Assembly: GCA_027490095.1 (NCBI GenBank)
Contig: JAIXYT010000033.1
Coordinates: forward strand, 1 to 64,000
Length of the DNA: 64,000 nucleotides
From: Sphingomonadales bacterium
GTDB lineage: Bacteria; Pseudomonadota; Alphaproteobacteria; Sphingomonadales; Sphingomonadaceae
Direction: 5' to 3'
A model generated the notes under the pieces. It made no database searches. It worked only from the letters and a program-made list of their open reading frames with translations, and was not told where the DNA came from. The position numbers were made by a program, and so were the translations under genes. Positions 8,567-17,258 of this stretch are shown in pieces; the first letter of the stretch is position 1; each line of letters opens with the position of its first letter.

Positions 8567-8688
8567 GCGCGGGCCGCCCCAGTGCAGCAGCGGCAGGCGC
8601 CAAGCTGACAAACCGTCATCAATTTTCCAGCCAGATGCCTGCAATCTTTGAGCTTGTTCCGCCGGCCAACCCGCATAGGTTCGCACGC

Positions 8689-8865
8689 ATGGGCTTCTGG
8701 ATCTCCTCCATCATCGCGCTGGTCCTGGCGGGGCTTGCAGCGCCCCCCGTTGCCCTTTTGCATGGCATGGCACTTCCGGCGCCGGAAATCCTGTTGCTGC
8801 TGTCTGCAGCCTTTGCTGCCGCCGGGCTGATGTCCCGCGGGAAGCGCAACAGGGTCAGCGACTGA
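8689..8865 (+). CDS. Very small membrane protein
   Basis: The 58-residue product has two hydrophobic segments (FWISSIIALVLAGLAAPP and EILLLLSAAFAAAGL) and a basic end. The internal ATG at 8689 is preferred since the upstream extension is polar and unlike protein. The ribosome binding site is weak. No family is recognised. The following 195 bp (8866–9061) hold a possible gene fragment (8953–9057) and nothing else that I can support. Confidence 0.4.
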   Translation: MGFWISSIIALVLAGLAAPPVALLHGMALPAPEILLLLSAAFAAAGLMSRGKRNRVSD

Positions 8866-9061
8866 CAGCAGGCGGCGTTGCGCTTCTGCGGGACGCCATG
8901 TGTCGCAGCCTTCCGGGAATAGGGCCACAAGGCGACCCGAAGCGGCAACCGGGTGGAGGGCGTCACGACCACAGGCAGCCGCTTTGCGCTGGACCTGGCA
9001 GCCGAAGGGCAGGGCACCGCCGGCACGCTGGTTCTGACGGACGCGACGCCGGGCTGAACCG

Positions 9062-9487
9062 TCAGGGCTGGCTTGCGATCGCTGCCAGCTGCCTCTTCAC
9101 GCCGGCCAGCCAGTCCCTGAGGGTCCGGATCCAGCCCTGCAGCTTCTGCAGCAGATCCCCGGAGGTCAGTGACGCGCCTCTCAGGTCTGCGACCGTGACA
9201 TAGCGGGACAGCTGTTCGAGCAGATTGTCCAGCAGTTCGACATTGTGCGAAGCGGCCCACATCAGATTGTCTTCGGAGCCGCTGTTCAGGGCCTCGAGAT
9301 CGGCCCCGATCCGGGCCGACAGAAGCTCCAGACGGCGCTTGAGCGGATCGACGTCGTCGAACATCCCATATTGGGCGCAAAGGCTGTGAAAGCTTTCCAG
9401 CTCCTTGGTGCCCACGGTGTCGAGGACCCGCCGGAACCCCGTGAAATCCGCCGTGACGACTTCGATTGCGCCCACGCCCTCGCTCAT
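9062..9487 (-). CDS. Hypothetical all-helical protein
   Basis: The 141-residue acidic protein is helical throughout, with heptad-like leucines (LKRRLELLSARIGADLEAL, LLDNLLEQLSRYV, LLQKLQGWIRTL). It has no signal peptide, so it is probably cytosolic. GGAGGTGACGC lies directly before the ATG, which makes the gene call solid although the family is not recognised. Confidence 0.65.
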   Translation of the reverse strand: MSEGVGAIEVVTADFTGFRRVLDTVGTKELESFHSLCAQYGMFDDVDPLKRRLELLSARIGADLEALNSGSEDNLMWAASHNVELLDNLLEQLSRYVTVADLRGASLTSGDLLQKLQGWIRTLRDWLAGVKRQLAAIASQP

Positions 9488-9571
9488 GCGTCACCTCCGA
9501 CTTGATCCCGTGGCGTCATTGCACATCTGCCGGTCCGCATCGCTGCTGTTATCTGCTGGTCCGGAGGAACG

Positions 9572-10249
9572 TCAGGCCTGGGGCGCCAGGGTGTTGACGC
9601 CGCGCGGCCAGATCATCGGCACCTTCTGGGCATAGCCGGCATAGTCGGGGAAGGCTGCGCGCAGCACCCGTTCCTCGTGCTGCATCCGGCGGAACTGCAG
9701 CGCGAACTGCGCTGCGCCCACGAGCACGGCTGCCAGGCTCCAGTGGGCCAGAACCACGCCGGCCACAGTGATCGCCTCGGCGAAGTAGAGCGGATGCCGC
9801 ACGATCCCGTAGGGTCCGCCCGTCACCAGCTCCCGCGCGCTTGCCATCACCGCAAAGCTGCGGCCCAGGAAATGCAGGCACCAGAGCGAACCGATGGTGC
9901 CGACCACCATCAGGATGTTGGCGGTGAGCAGCACCGGTGCGCTTGCCGAACCCATCGGAAGCCACATCAGGATGATCAGCAGGAAGGTTCCGCCGATCGC
10001 CGCCGCGCGCGGTTCCCAGCCCGTTGCTGTGGTGCGGGCGGGCAGGCGCCGGATGGTCAGGGCGATGATCATGCCGACGAAGACGAGGCTGAGGAACTGG
10101 CTGGTGAGCTTGAGCCCCCAGGTGTCGGAGCGCTCGGTCGCCTGCACCAGGGCGCGCAGCGCGCCGATCTGGCTGAGCATCGCCATGCCGAATGCGAACA
10201 GAAGGAGGAGCTTGCCGAGGATGTCTTCGGAACGGGGAGAGAGGGTCAT
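9572..10249 (-). CDS. Isoprenylcysteine carboxylmethyltransferase/PEMT-like membrane methyltransferase
   Basis: The 225-residue protein has five or six membrane helices and the ICMT/PEMT signature GPYGIVRHPLYFAE near residue 155, followed by a cytosolic HEERVLRAAFPDYAGYAQKV segment that completes the SAM-binding site in this family. Methyl transfer to a lipid or small hydrophobic acceptor is expected. Its ATG overlaps the stop of the upstream hydroxylase gene (ATGA), so the two are translated together and probably act on a common lipid. Confidence 0.8.
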   Translation of the reverse strand: MTLSPRSEDILGKLLLLFAFGMAMLSQIGALRALVQATERSDTWGLKLTSQFLSLVFVGMIIALTIRRLPARTTATGWEPRAAAIGGTFLLIILMWLPMGSASAPVLLTANILMVVGTIGSLWCLHFLGRSFAVMASARELVTGGPYGIVRHPLYFAEAITVAGVVLAHWSLAAVLVGAAQFALQFRRMQHEERVLRAAFPDYAGYAQKVPMIWPRGVNTLAPQA

Positions 10250-11013
10250 GCGGACTGCTTTCTGGTTTGCGACAGGAAGGGCCACGCCAGCTGGCGCGGA
10301 TAGGTGGAAGGCATGGGGTCGTCGATCCCGTAGTGGCTCGGGAGGTCGGCCGGCAGGTTCAGCGTTCCGAACAGGCGGTCCCAGATCAGAAGCTGCCCGC
10401 CGAAGTTCCGGTCATGGGCGTCTTCGGCATTGGCATGGTGCCAGTGGTGGAACCGCGGGGAGGCGATCAGCCAGTCGAGCGGTCCGAAGCCCAGGCGGGT
10501 GTTGGCGTGCACCAGATGCGAATGCAGGAAGAAGATCAGGGCATGCGCTGCCATCACTTCGGCCGAGAAGCCCAGCGCATAGAGCGGAAGCGCCGACATG
10601 CCGGTGCTGAACAGCTGGTCGAGCGGATGGATGCGGTGAGCCGCCAGCCAGTCGAGTTCTTCGATCGAGTGGTGCACGGCGTGGAGGCGCCACAGCGCAG
10701 GCACGGCGTGGAACAGCCTGTGGTGCAGGTAGAAGCCGAGGTCTGCCACCAGGATGGCGAGGGGAAGCTGGACCGCGAAGGGCAGCCCGCCGACGAAATC
10801 CTGCACGCCCCGGGGCGCGCGGGCGTCGATGAAATCGAGGAAGGGCAGGATCAGCGCGAGCGCGAGGAGGCGGATGACCCAGCTGTTGACCAGCAGGTAG
10901 ACCGTGTCCGTGAAGGCATGGGCACGCAGCATCTTCTGTTCGCTGCGGGCCGGGAACAGCCGCTCCAGCGGGACGAAGATCAGTAGCAGTACAAGTATCT
11001 GGCGCCAATCCAT
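10246..11013 (-). CDS. Sterol desaturase/fatty acid hydroxylase family protein
   Basis: The 255-residue membrane protein carries the histidine clusters of the non-haem diiron fatty acid hydroxylase superfamily: HHRLFH, HAVHHS, a further HSHLVH and HHWHH, placed between hydrophobic helices. Members hydroxylate or desaturate membrane lipids, carotenoids or sterols with O2. It is first in a two-gene unit with the methyltransferase at 9572. The exact lipid is unknown. Confidence 0.85.
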   Translation of the reverse strand: MDWRQILVLLLIFVPLERLFPARSEQKMLRAHAFTDTVYLLVNSWVIRLLALALILPFLDFIDARAPRGVQDFVGGLPFAVQLPLAILVADLGFYLHHRLFHAVPALWRLHAVHHSIEELDWLAAHRIHPLDQLFSTGMSALPLYALGFSAEVMAAHALIFFLHSHLVHANTRLGFGPLDWLIASPRFHHWHHANAEDAHDRNFGGQLLIWDRLFGTLNLPADLPSHYGIDDPMPSTYPRQLAWPFLSQTRKQSA

Positions 11014-11168
11014 GGCCGTACGCGACCCCCACGGGACTTGATGTCCCTTTGTTTATGATGGGGTGCTAGCATGCCTGGTTAACAGATGGCAATAGCTTGG
11101 GAATTCGGAGTCCCGGAGGTTTCAGAAGTTTGCAATTCGGCAGCGCGGGGGCGCTGATGGCGAGGCGT

Positions 11169-11453
11169 TCAGGCCGAGCTGTCGGGCAGGACGCGGAGTA
11201 CGATGATGCCTTCGCCATCGAGCTCGTAGAAGATGATGTGCCGTCGGAAGGCCTGGCTGCGCGTGCGGTCGTCGATCGCGGGTTCGGCGCGGCCGTTCAT
11301 GGGAAAACGGGACAGCTGCTCCAGCTCGTCCTTCAGCCCCTCGCAGTAGCGGCGGGCAGCCTCTTCGCCGAAGAAGCGGAATTCGTGCGCGACGGCAGCG
11401 AAGATCTCGCCGAGGTCCTTCTCGGCCCGGATGGTGAGCCTGAGGACGCTCAT
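11169..11453 (-). CDS. parE: ParE/RelE superfamily toxin
   Basis: The 94-residue basic protein has the RelE/ParE fold pattern: an N-terminal strand (VLRLTIRAEKDL), two helices with AARRYCEGLKDELEQLSRFP, then RRHIIFYELDGEGIIVLRVL. ParE members poison DNA gyrase and RelE members cut mRNA; the ParE-like RRH..FYE..G..I.VLRVL end suggests ParE. It overlaps the antitoxin gene by ATGA and follows it, the usual order. Confidence 0.85.
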   Translation of the reverse strand: MSVLRLTIRAEKDLGEIFAAVAHEFRFFGEEAARRYCEGLKDELEQLSRFPMNGRAEPAIDDRTRSQAFRRHIIFYELDGEGIIVLRVLPDSSA

Positions 11454-11800
11454 GCAGCGGCCGCCGCCCGCGGCAGAAGTGCCCGGGCAAGGATCCCGTC
11501 GAGCGAGGCGAGCGATGTGCCGCTGGCCCGGGCCTCCCGGATCGCCTCACGCAGTTGGGTGCGCTGCGGGGCAGCCTTGTCTGACAGCCAGCGTGCCAGA
11601 ACCGAGTCGGGATCGGCCATGGAGATGCCGGAGGCGCGGGCTTCGAGAACGGCGGCCTGGTTGCGCGCCAGCGCCTGCTGGCGCTTGCGGTCTTCCATAA
11701 TCAGTTGCGCAAGATAGGTGCCGACGCTCGCAGCCCGGCCGAGAGCGACCTGGTCCTCGCTCCACGCAATCATGTGCTCCGGCAGCGAGAAATTGCCCAT
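11450..11800 (-). CDS. parD: ParD-type antitoxin with duplicated C-terminal segment
   Basis: The 116-residue protein begins with a ribbon-helix-helix-like DNA-binding part (LPEHMIAWSEDQVALGRAAS, YLAQLIMEDRKRQ). The C-terminus, which in ParD antitoxins wraps the toxin, appears twice: LEARASGISMADPDSVLAR and REARASGTSLASLDGILAR, about 35 residues apart. Usual ParD proteins are 80–90 residues with one such segment. It should repress its own promoter and neutralise the toxin encoded at 11169. The start at 11800 avoids an upstream hydrophobic, non-homologous stretch. Confidence 0.8.
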   Translation of the reverse strand: MGNFSLPEHMIAWSEDQVALGRAASVGTYLAQLIMEDRKRQQALARNQAAVLEARASGISMADPDSVLARWLSDKAAPQRTQLREAIREARASGTSLASLDGILARALLPRAAAAA

Positions 11801-11968
11801 GGTTCCGAACCCCTTGGGCGCCAATGTGAGGAAGCGTCCCGCAAAGTCAATTGGCAGCTGCCATGCGTTAACCACTAAAGCCGGCATCGGCTTTCAAGAA
11901 CACGGCCAGTAACCGCAATTTGTGGTTGCAGGCTTGCACTTGGGCGTCACTCGCGCCACCGGGACAGC

Positions 11969-14212
11969 ATGCGAACCTTTCTGCTTGCAGCCCTGCTGAC
12001 GACCACCGTCCCGGCACTTGCCCTCTCCGCCCCGGCCGCGGCTGTCGAAGAGAAGACCCGAATGCTCGAGCTAGACCGGCTGTTTGCCAATCCGCCGCTG
12101 CTGGGCACCCCGCCGCGTGCGCTGACCCTTGCGCCCGACGGCCGGCACATCGCCTGGTTGCAGCCCCGCGCCGACGACCAGCTGCGCTTCGACCTGTGGG
12201 TGGAGGAGATCGCGACGGGCAAGCGAAGGATGGCGGTGGACAGCCTGGCGCTGTCGGCTGCGCCCGCCAGCCTGTCGGAAGCCGAGCTCATGCGGCGCGA
12301 GCGGGCGCGGCTGGCATCGGTGCGGGGCATCGTCGAGTATCAATGGGCCCCCGACGGCAGGACCCTGCTCGTGCCTCTGGACGGCGACATCTGGCTGGCG
12401 CCGCTGTCGGGCAAGCCCCGGCAGATCACCGCGACCCAGGCGACGGAGATCGACGCAAGGCTGTCACCGCGTGGCAGCTTCGCCAGTTTCGTTCGGGATC
12501 AGAACATGTTCGTGGTCGATCTCGCCACGGGGAAGGAGCGCGCGCTGACGACGGCCGGCGGAGGCCTGGTCAGCTATGGCGTGGCCGAGTTCGTGGCGCA
12601 GGAGGAGATGGACCGGACGACCGGCCAGTGGTGGGCGCCCGACGACGCGCGCATCGCGGTTGCACGCGTGGACGAGAGCGCCGTGGCGATCGCAGTGCGG
12701 GCGGCGATCGGCTCTGATGGAACGAAGGTGTCTGAGCAGCGCTATCCCTTTGCCGGGACACCGAATGCCCGGGTGACGCTGGAGATTCATTCGCTGGCCG
12801 GCGGGGCGCCGGTGCAGGTGGATCTCGGCGGGGACAGCGATGTCTATCTGGCACGGGTGAACTGGCTGAACGCGGAGCAGCTGATCGTGCAGCGGCAGAC
12901 GCGGGACCAGAAGCGGCTGGACCTGCTGCTGGTGGAGGCGGCGACCGGCCGGTCGCGGACCCTGTTCTCCGAAACCTCGGACAGCTGGGTGAACCTGCAC
13001 GACAGCCTGAGGCCGCTGGCTGACGGCAGGCGTTTCCTGTGGGCCTCCGAGCGGACGGGCCATCGGCACATCTGGCTGTGGGATGGGGCCGCGCTTGTGC
13101 CCGTGACTTCGGGGGACTGGTCGGTGGACCAGATCAAGGCGATCGACGAGGCGGGGGGCACGATCCTGTTCACGGGCTTCCGGGACAGCCCGCTGGAGAA
13201 GGCGCTCTACCGGGTCGGGCTGTCGGGCGGGCAGCCCGAGCGGCTGACCGCGGAGGGCGGCTGGACCGAGGCGGTGACGGATGCGCGGGGGGCAGCGATG
13301 CTGCTGACCCGGTCGACGCCGGCAAGCCCGCCGGCGGTGACGCTGGCAACGATGGATGGCGGGGCGCTGAAGGTGCGGCGGCGGATATCGGCAAGCGACA
13401 TGCCCTATGCCGCCATGCTGAAGGACCATGTGGCACCGCGCTACGGCACGCTGAAGGCGGCCGACGGGAAAACGGACCTGCACTATGCCCTGCTGCTGCC
13501 GCCCGGCCTGAAGCCCGGCGAGCAGGTGCCGGTGTTCTTCGAGGTGTATGCCGGGCCCGGCGTGCAACGGGTGACGAAACAGTTCGGGGCGTTGACGCAC
13601 CAGTATCTGGTGGACCGGGGCTGGGCCGTGTTCCGGCTGGACAACCGCGGCACGCCGAACCGGGGCACCGCCTTCGAATCCGCGATCCATCGGAAGCTGG
13701 GCTTCCCCGAGGTGGACGACCAGATGGCCGGGCTTGCCTGGCTGAAGGCGCAGCCCTTCGTCGATCCCGAACGTATTGCTGTCTTCGGCTGGTCCTATGG
13801 CGGCTACATGGTGCAGCGGCTGATGACCGAGCATCCGCAGGCCTTTGCCGCCGGGGTGTCGGGCGCGCCGGTGACGGACTGGACGCTCTATGACACGCAC
13901 TACACCGAGCGCTACCTGGGCAATCCGGCGATCGACAGGGGGCCCTACACGGCTTCCGACGTGACGCTGAAGGCGGACCGGCTGGCCCGCCCGCTGCTGA
14001 TCATCCACGGGTTGGCGGACGACAATGTGGTGTTCGACCACTCGGCCAAGATGATGGCCGCGCTGCAGAAGGCAGGGAAGCCGTTCGAGACGATGGTCTA
14101 TCCCGGCCAGACCCACGCGATCCGCGCGCCCGAGCTGCAGACGCACATGTGGAAGACCATCCTGGCGTTCCTCGACAGGACGGTCCGATCCCGGCCCGAG
14201 GCCGCCGACTAG
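11969..14212 (+). CDS. Dipeptidyl peptidase IV-type serine peptidase (family S9)
   Basis: The 747-residue protein has a signal peptide (FLLAALLTTTVPALALSAPAAA), a beta-propeller DPP4 N-terminal domain (residues about 100–480) and a C-terminal alpha/beta hydrolase domain. The catalytic serine is in GWSYGGYM, the aspartate in HGLADDNVVF and the histidine in GQTHAIRAPE. EFVAQEEMDR matches the conserved double-Glu motif that binds the substrate N-terminus in DPP4. It releases X-Pro or X-Ala dipeptides from peptides, most likely in the periplasm. It overlaps the convergent DUF1269 gene by 4 bp. Confidence 0.9.
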   Translation: MRTFLLAALLTTTVPALALSAPAAAVEEKTRMLELDRLFANPPLLGTPPRALTLAPDGRHIAWLQPRADDQLRFDLWVEEIATGKRRMAVDSLALSAAPASLSEAELMRRERARLASVRGIVEYQWAPDGRTLLVPLDGDIWLAPLSGKPRQITATQATEIDARLSPRGSFASFVRDQNMFVVDLATGKERALTTAGGGLVSYGVAEFVAQEEMDRTTGQWWAPDDARIAVARVDESAVAIAVRAAIGSDGTKVSEQRYPFAGTPNARVTLEIHSLAGGAPVQVDLGGDSDVYLARVNWLNAEQLIVQRQTRDQKRLDLLLVEAATGRSRTLFSETSDSWVNLHDSLRPLADGRRFLWASERTGHRHIWLWDGAALVPVTSGDWSVDQIKAIDEAGGTILFTGFRDSPLEKALYRVGLSGGQPERLTAEGGWTEAVTDARGAAMLLTRSTPASPPAVTLATMDGGALKVRRRISASDMPYAAMLKDHVAPRYGTLKAADGKTDLHYALLLPPGLKPGEQVPVFFEVYAGPGVQRVTKQFGALTHQYLVDRGWAVFRLDNRGTPNRGTAFESAIHRKLGFPEVDDQMAGLAWLKAQPFVDPERIAVFGWSYGGYMVQRLMTEHPQAFAAGVSGAPVTDWTLYDTHYTERYLGNPAIDRGPYTASDVTLKADRLARPLLIIHGLADDNVVFDHSAKMMAALQKAGKPFETMVYPGQTHAIRAPELQTHMWKTILAFLDRTVRSRPEAAD

Positions 14213-14718
14213 GCGGCCTTGAGGGCCTCCACCAGGGCTGCTTCCTGTTCCTTGGACAGCGACGTGTTCAGCACGCGCGGGTTCCAGGGCTGGATCGCCT
14301 CGACCACCTTGTCCATCGTCACGTCGCGGACGAGGACGAACAGGGCGGAGGACCCGTTGGGGATGGTTTCGGAGAGCTTCTTCACGAAGTCGTCGTTCAC
14401 GCCGTAGTCCATGAGGCGCCCCGAAAGCGCGCCGGCGCCGGCGCCCGAGGCAGCACCGATCGCCATGCCGGCGAGCGGGTTGAGGAAGAGGAGCCCCACG
14501 AGCGTGCCCCAGAAGGCGCCGGACAGGCCGCCCGAGGTGGCGCCGAGCGCGGTGAGGTTCACGGCCTGCTTGATCTGCACCTTGCCGTCGGCGTCGCGGA
14601 TGGCGACGACTGCGTCCTCGAGGTCGACCAGATGCTCGGCCTTGAGGCTGCGCACCTTGTTCAGCACTTCGTCGGCGGCCGACAGACCGTCGAACCCGAG
14701 TACCACCAGTTGCCCCAT
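14209..14718 (-). CDS. DUF1269 domain protein
   Basis: The 169-residue protein matches DUF1269: an N-terminal alpha/beta part with DLEDAVVAIRDADGKVQIKQ, a glycine-rich membrane-interacting centre (GGLSGAFWGTLVGLLFLNPL, GAASGAGAGALSGRLMDYG) and GSSALFVLVRDVTMDKV. Members are small membrane-associated proteins of unknown function, often linked to stress conditions. The start at 14718 is chosen since MGQLVVLGFD is the usual family opening. Confidence 0.85.
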   Translation of the reverse strand: MGQLVVLGFDGLSAADEVLNKVRSLKAEHLVDLEDAVVAIRDADGKVQIKQAVNLTALGATSGGLSGAFWGTLVGLLFLNPLAGMAIGAASGAGAGALSGRLMDYGVNDDFVKKLSETIPNGSSALFVLVRDVTMDKVVEAIQPWNPRVLNTSLSKEQEAALVEALKAA

Positions 14719-14864
14719 ATCCTGTCTCCCCATCCATGCGCCGCGGCATGCGGCTGTGCCTTCGAGCCTATAGTGGCGCTTGATGACGGTTCCAATTGCC
14801 GGAAGGGCTTGCAGCCGTGCGGCAAGCGCCGCACCATGGTCGGAACACGAGGTGGATTGGGGAC

Positions 14865-15425
14865 ATGCGCATGAACTGGACCGTGCAGACCGTGCTGGCA
14901 GGCGTACTGGCGGCGATCGGGCTCTATATCCTGTTCAATCCCGTGACGGTGACGACACTGGTGGGGGGCGTGATTCCCTGGCTGCTGGTGGGGGCAGGGG
15001 GCATCTACATCCTTGCGCTGTTGCTGCGTTCGCGGCTGAGGCCGCTGTCGATGGTGCTGCCGGGGCTGGTGGGGGTGCTGCTGGTCTATTCCGGGCTGTC
15101 GCTGAAGTTCGGTGACCCGACGCGGGTGGGGCCGATCGGGCTCGCCTTCCTGTTCGCGCTGCTTCTGGTGGGGGGCGGGATCGCCAAGCTGCTGATGGCA
15201 ATGGGGGTGCGCCGCTCGCGCTATTTCCCCATCCTGGCGGGCGCCGGAGGGCTGTCGCTGCTGATGGGCGTGATCGTGCTGTTTGCCTGGTCGAGCGTGT
15301 CTGCCGGTTTCCTGGGCGTCGTGCTGGGGCTCGAGCTGCTGGCCGACGCGGCCTTCATCGCCGCGCTCGCCTTCCGGGACCGGGACAAGGAAGAGGCGAA
15401 GGAGGCGCTCGGGCTGGATTCCTAG
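14865..15425 (+). CDS. HdeD-like (DUF308) membrane protein
   Basis: The 186-residue product has six hydrophobic helices with short polar turns and the glycine-rich helix pattern of the HdeD/DUF308 family (YILFNPVTVTTLVGGVIPWL, GLELLADAAFIAALAF). HdeD of E. coli is an acid-stress membrane protein; the function here is inferred only. A second ATG six bases on is equally possible as start. The gene is divergent from the DUF1269 gene. Confidence 0.7.
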   Translation: MRMNWTVQTVLAGVLAAIGLYILFNPVTVTTLVGGVIPWLLVGAGGIYILALLLRSRLRPLSMVLPGLVGVLLVYSGLSLKFGDPTRVGPIGLAFLFALLLVGGGIAKLLMAMGVRRSRYFPILAGAGGLSLLMGVIVLFAWSSVSAGFLGVVLGLELLADAAFIAALAFRDRDKEEAKEALGLDS

Positions 15426-15482
15426 GCTGCCCGCGACCCCTTGCCGTGAGGGTTTCGGCACCGAGGCAGGTGGTGGGCCTGC

Positions 15483-16220
15483 TCAGAGTGTGAGCCCCCC
15501 GTCGACGACGATGGTCTGCCCGACGACATAGGCAGCCATGGGCGAGGCGAGGAAGAGGGCGACGCCGGCCATGTCCTGAGGCGATCCGAAGCGGCCGAGC
15601 GGGATCTGCTTCAGCGTGGCGTCCGCCCGGGCGGGATTCTTCACTGTCACCTCCGTCATCTTGGTGGGGACCATCCCGGGCGCGATGCCGTTCACCCGGA
15701 TACCGAGCGGGGCCCAGGCCTGCCCCAGGGTGCGGGTGAGGCCCATCGCGCCGGTCTTGGAGGCGCCATAGGCCGGGTTGCCCATGGTGGCGTGGTAGGC
15801 AGCCGTCGAGCTGACGATGAGGAGGCTGCCCCTTGCGGCTGCGAGCTGCGGCTGGAACCGCTCGGCACAGGCCATCAGGCTGTTGAGGTTCACGTCGACG
15901 ACCGTGCGGAAGCCGGCCGTCTGGAACTCTGCCCGCCGGTAGAGGACCATGCCCTGCGAGAGGACGAGGACGTCGAGCCTCTCGAACGGGGCGGGGGCAG
16001 CGGCGACGGCCTCGAAATCGGCGACGTCGACCCGGGTGTATCCGAGCCCCGCGAGGTCGGAGCCCTCGATGCCGGCATAGTCGGCGGCCGAGGCGCGCGT
16101 GCCCCAGACATGGACGTCGGCGCCCTGCGCGCGGAAGGCCTGCGCGATTCCGTTGCCGATTCCGCTGCTGCCGCCGACGACCAGCACTGACTGGCCCGAA
16201 TAGTCCGGTCTGTTCTGCAT
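15483..16220 (-). CDS. Short-chain dehydrogenase/reductase
   Basis: The 245-residue protein is a classical SDR. It has the cofactor motif GGSSGIGNGI, the catalytic serine in SSTAAYH, YGASK as the Tyr/Lys pair, and the C-terminal GQTIVVDGGLTL. The usual NNAG is replaced by LSQG. Substrate is unknown. AAGGAG precedes the ATG. The 297 bp upstream, up to the flp gene, should hold the divergent promoters of this gene and the pilus operon. Confidence 0.85.
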   Translation of the reverse strand: MQNRPDYSGQSVLVVGGSSGIGNGIAQAFRAQGADVHVWGTRASAADYAGIEGSDLAGLGYTRVDVADFEAVAAAPAPFERLDVLVLSQGMVLYRRAEFQTAGFRTVVDVNLNSLMACAERFQPQLAAARGSLLIVSSTAAYHATMGNPAYGASKTGAMGLTRTLGQAWAPLGIRVNGIAPGMVPTKMTEVTVKNPARADATLKQIPLGRFGSPQDMAGVALFLASPMAAYVVGQTIVVDGGLTL

Positions 16221-16517
16221 GCGTTTCTCCTTCCCCCGACAGGGATAGGCGCTTGCGCCCTGGCGGGAAGCCCCGCTTTCCGCCGGGGCGGGTGCAACGG
16301 GTGCGGGTGGGCCCGGTTTAAGCTGCGGGCTCAATCCGCGTTAACGTCGATATGACCAGCAGTCCCTTAAAGCTTCTTGCGCAGCGCGCGTTGTCCCGTG
16401 TGCCGGAACCGGCTTTCGCGAGGTCCCCGGGGCTCTGCCCGGACGGCCTGCGGAAGTCGGCAGTCAGTCCGGGGCCGGATCCGGTGTCCGCGCCCCCTGA
16501 AACGGGAGCAAGGAAAC

Positions 16518-16721
16518 ATGCCCATCCTCAGCCTGCAGGCGCCGAAGTCGCGTCGATCCCAACGGGGTGCCACGGCGCTCGAATATGCGCTTGTGCTCGC
16601 CTTCGTCGCGGTCGCCGTGCTTGGCGCGCTGACGACGCTCGGCACCGAGCTCACGAGCGCCATCGAGACCGTTGGCGGCAACGTGACGACCGCGGCCGAA
16701 GCCGACTTCAGCGGCACCTGA
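16518..16721 (+). CDS. flp: Flp-type class IVb prepilin
   Basis: The 67-residue product is the major Tad pilin. The prepilin peptidase site is QRG|ATALEYALVLAFVAV: cleavage after Gly, Glu at position +5 and the adjacent Tyr, the EY pair typical of Flp pilins. One hydrophobic helix and a short polar tail follow. AAGGAAAC is the binding site. It opens the operon that runs to 27494 and should be processed by the CpaA-type peptidase encoded next. Confidence 0.9.
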   Translation: MPILSLQAPKSRRSQRGATALEYALVLAFVAVAVLGALTTLGTELTSAIETVGGNVTTAAEADFSGT

Positions 16722-16748
16722 GCCCGACTTGCGGGGGGAGCCGGTGAC

Positions 16749-17255
16749 ATGGGTGTCGTGTTTGTCATGGCGCTTGCTCCCCCCCTTTTCGCGGCCTGCC
16801 TGTGGGATGTCCGCCACAGGCTGATTCCCGACTGGGCGTCCGCGTGGATCGCGGCGGTCGGGCTGGCGGCGGCCGTGGTGGCGGCGTCGCTGGCGGGTGA
16901 GCCCGCGACGCTGATCGCTCCGATGGCGAGCGGCCTTGCCTGCCTGGGGTTGGGTGCGCTTGCCGCACGCACCGGCCTGTGGGGCTGGGGCGATGCCAAG
17001 CTGCTCGGCGCCGCCGGGCTGGTGGTCGGGCCGGAGGGTCTGCTGCCCCTTCTGCTGGGCACCGCGCTGGCGGGCGGCGGCCTTGCCCTGCTGCTGCTCG
17101 CGCTGCGCGGGCCGGTGCGGCGCGGTGCCCTTGCGCTTCCGCCGGGTGCGCCCCGCTGGCTGAGGGCCGAGCAGACCCGGCTTCGCCGCTATCCGACCAT
17201 TCCCTACGCCGTCGCGATCGCGACCGGCCTTGCAACCGCCCTGCTGAAGGCCTGA
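16749..17255 (+). CDS. cpaA: Prepilin peptidase, A24 family
   Basis: The 168-residue membrane protein is a short aspartic prepilin peptidase of the CpaA/TadV type without the methylase domain. Its two catalytic aspartates are in DVRHRLIPDW and GWGDAKLLGA. It cleaves the Flp leader at the inner membrane and probably also those of the TadE/F pseudopilins. It lies 27 bp after flp. Confidence 0.9.
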   Translation: MGVVFVMALAPPLFAACLWDVRHRLIPDWASAWIAAVGLAAAVVAASLAGEPATLIAPMASGLACLGLGALAARTGLWGWGDAKLLGAAGLVVGPEGLLPLLLGTALAGGGLALLLLALRGPVRRGALALPPGAPRWLRAEQTRLRRYPTIPYAVAIATGLATALLKA

Positions 17256-17258
17256 GCC

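Noticed and set aside
8953-9057. Short frame starting GTG (EGVTTTGSRFALDLAAEGQG...) before the gene at 9062
   Set aside because: It looks protein-like but is only 34 codons, has an in-frame stop a short way upstream and no clear ribosome binding site; it may be a gene fragment, but that cannot be supported.
12464-14749. Long open frame antisense to the S9 peptidase gene
   Set aside because: It is an artefact of GC-rich codon use; the translation is basic and repetitive with no family motifs, and the opposite strand encodes a complete peptidase.
14849-14870. GGAAC before the HdeD-like gene as an EcfG promoter
   Set aside because: No GTT at 16–18 bases downstream and the site is too close to the start codon.
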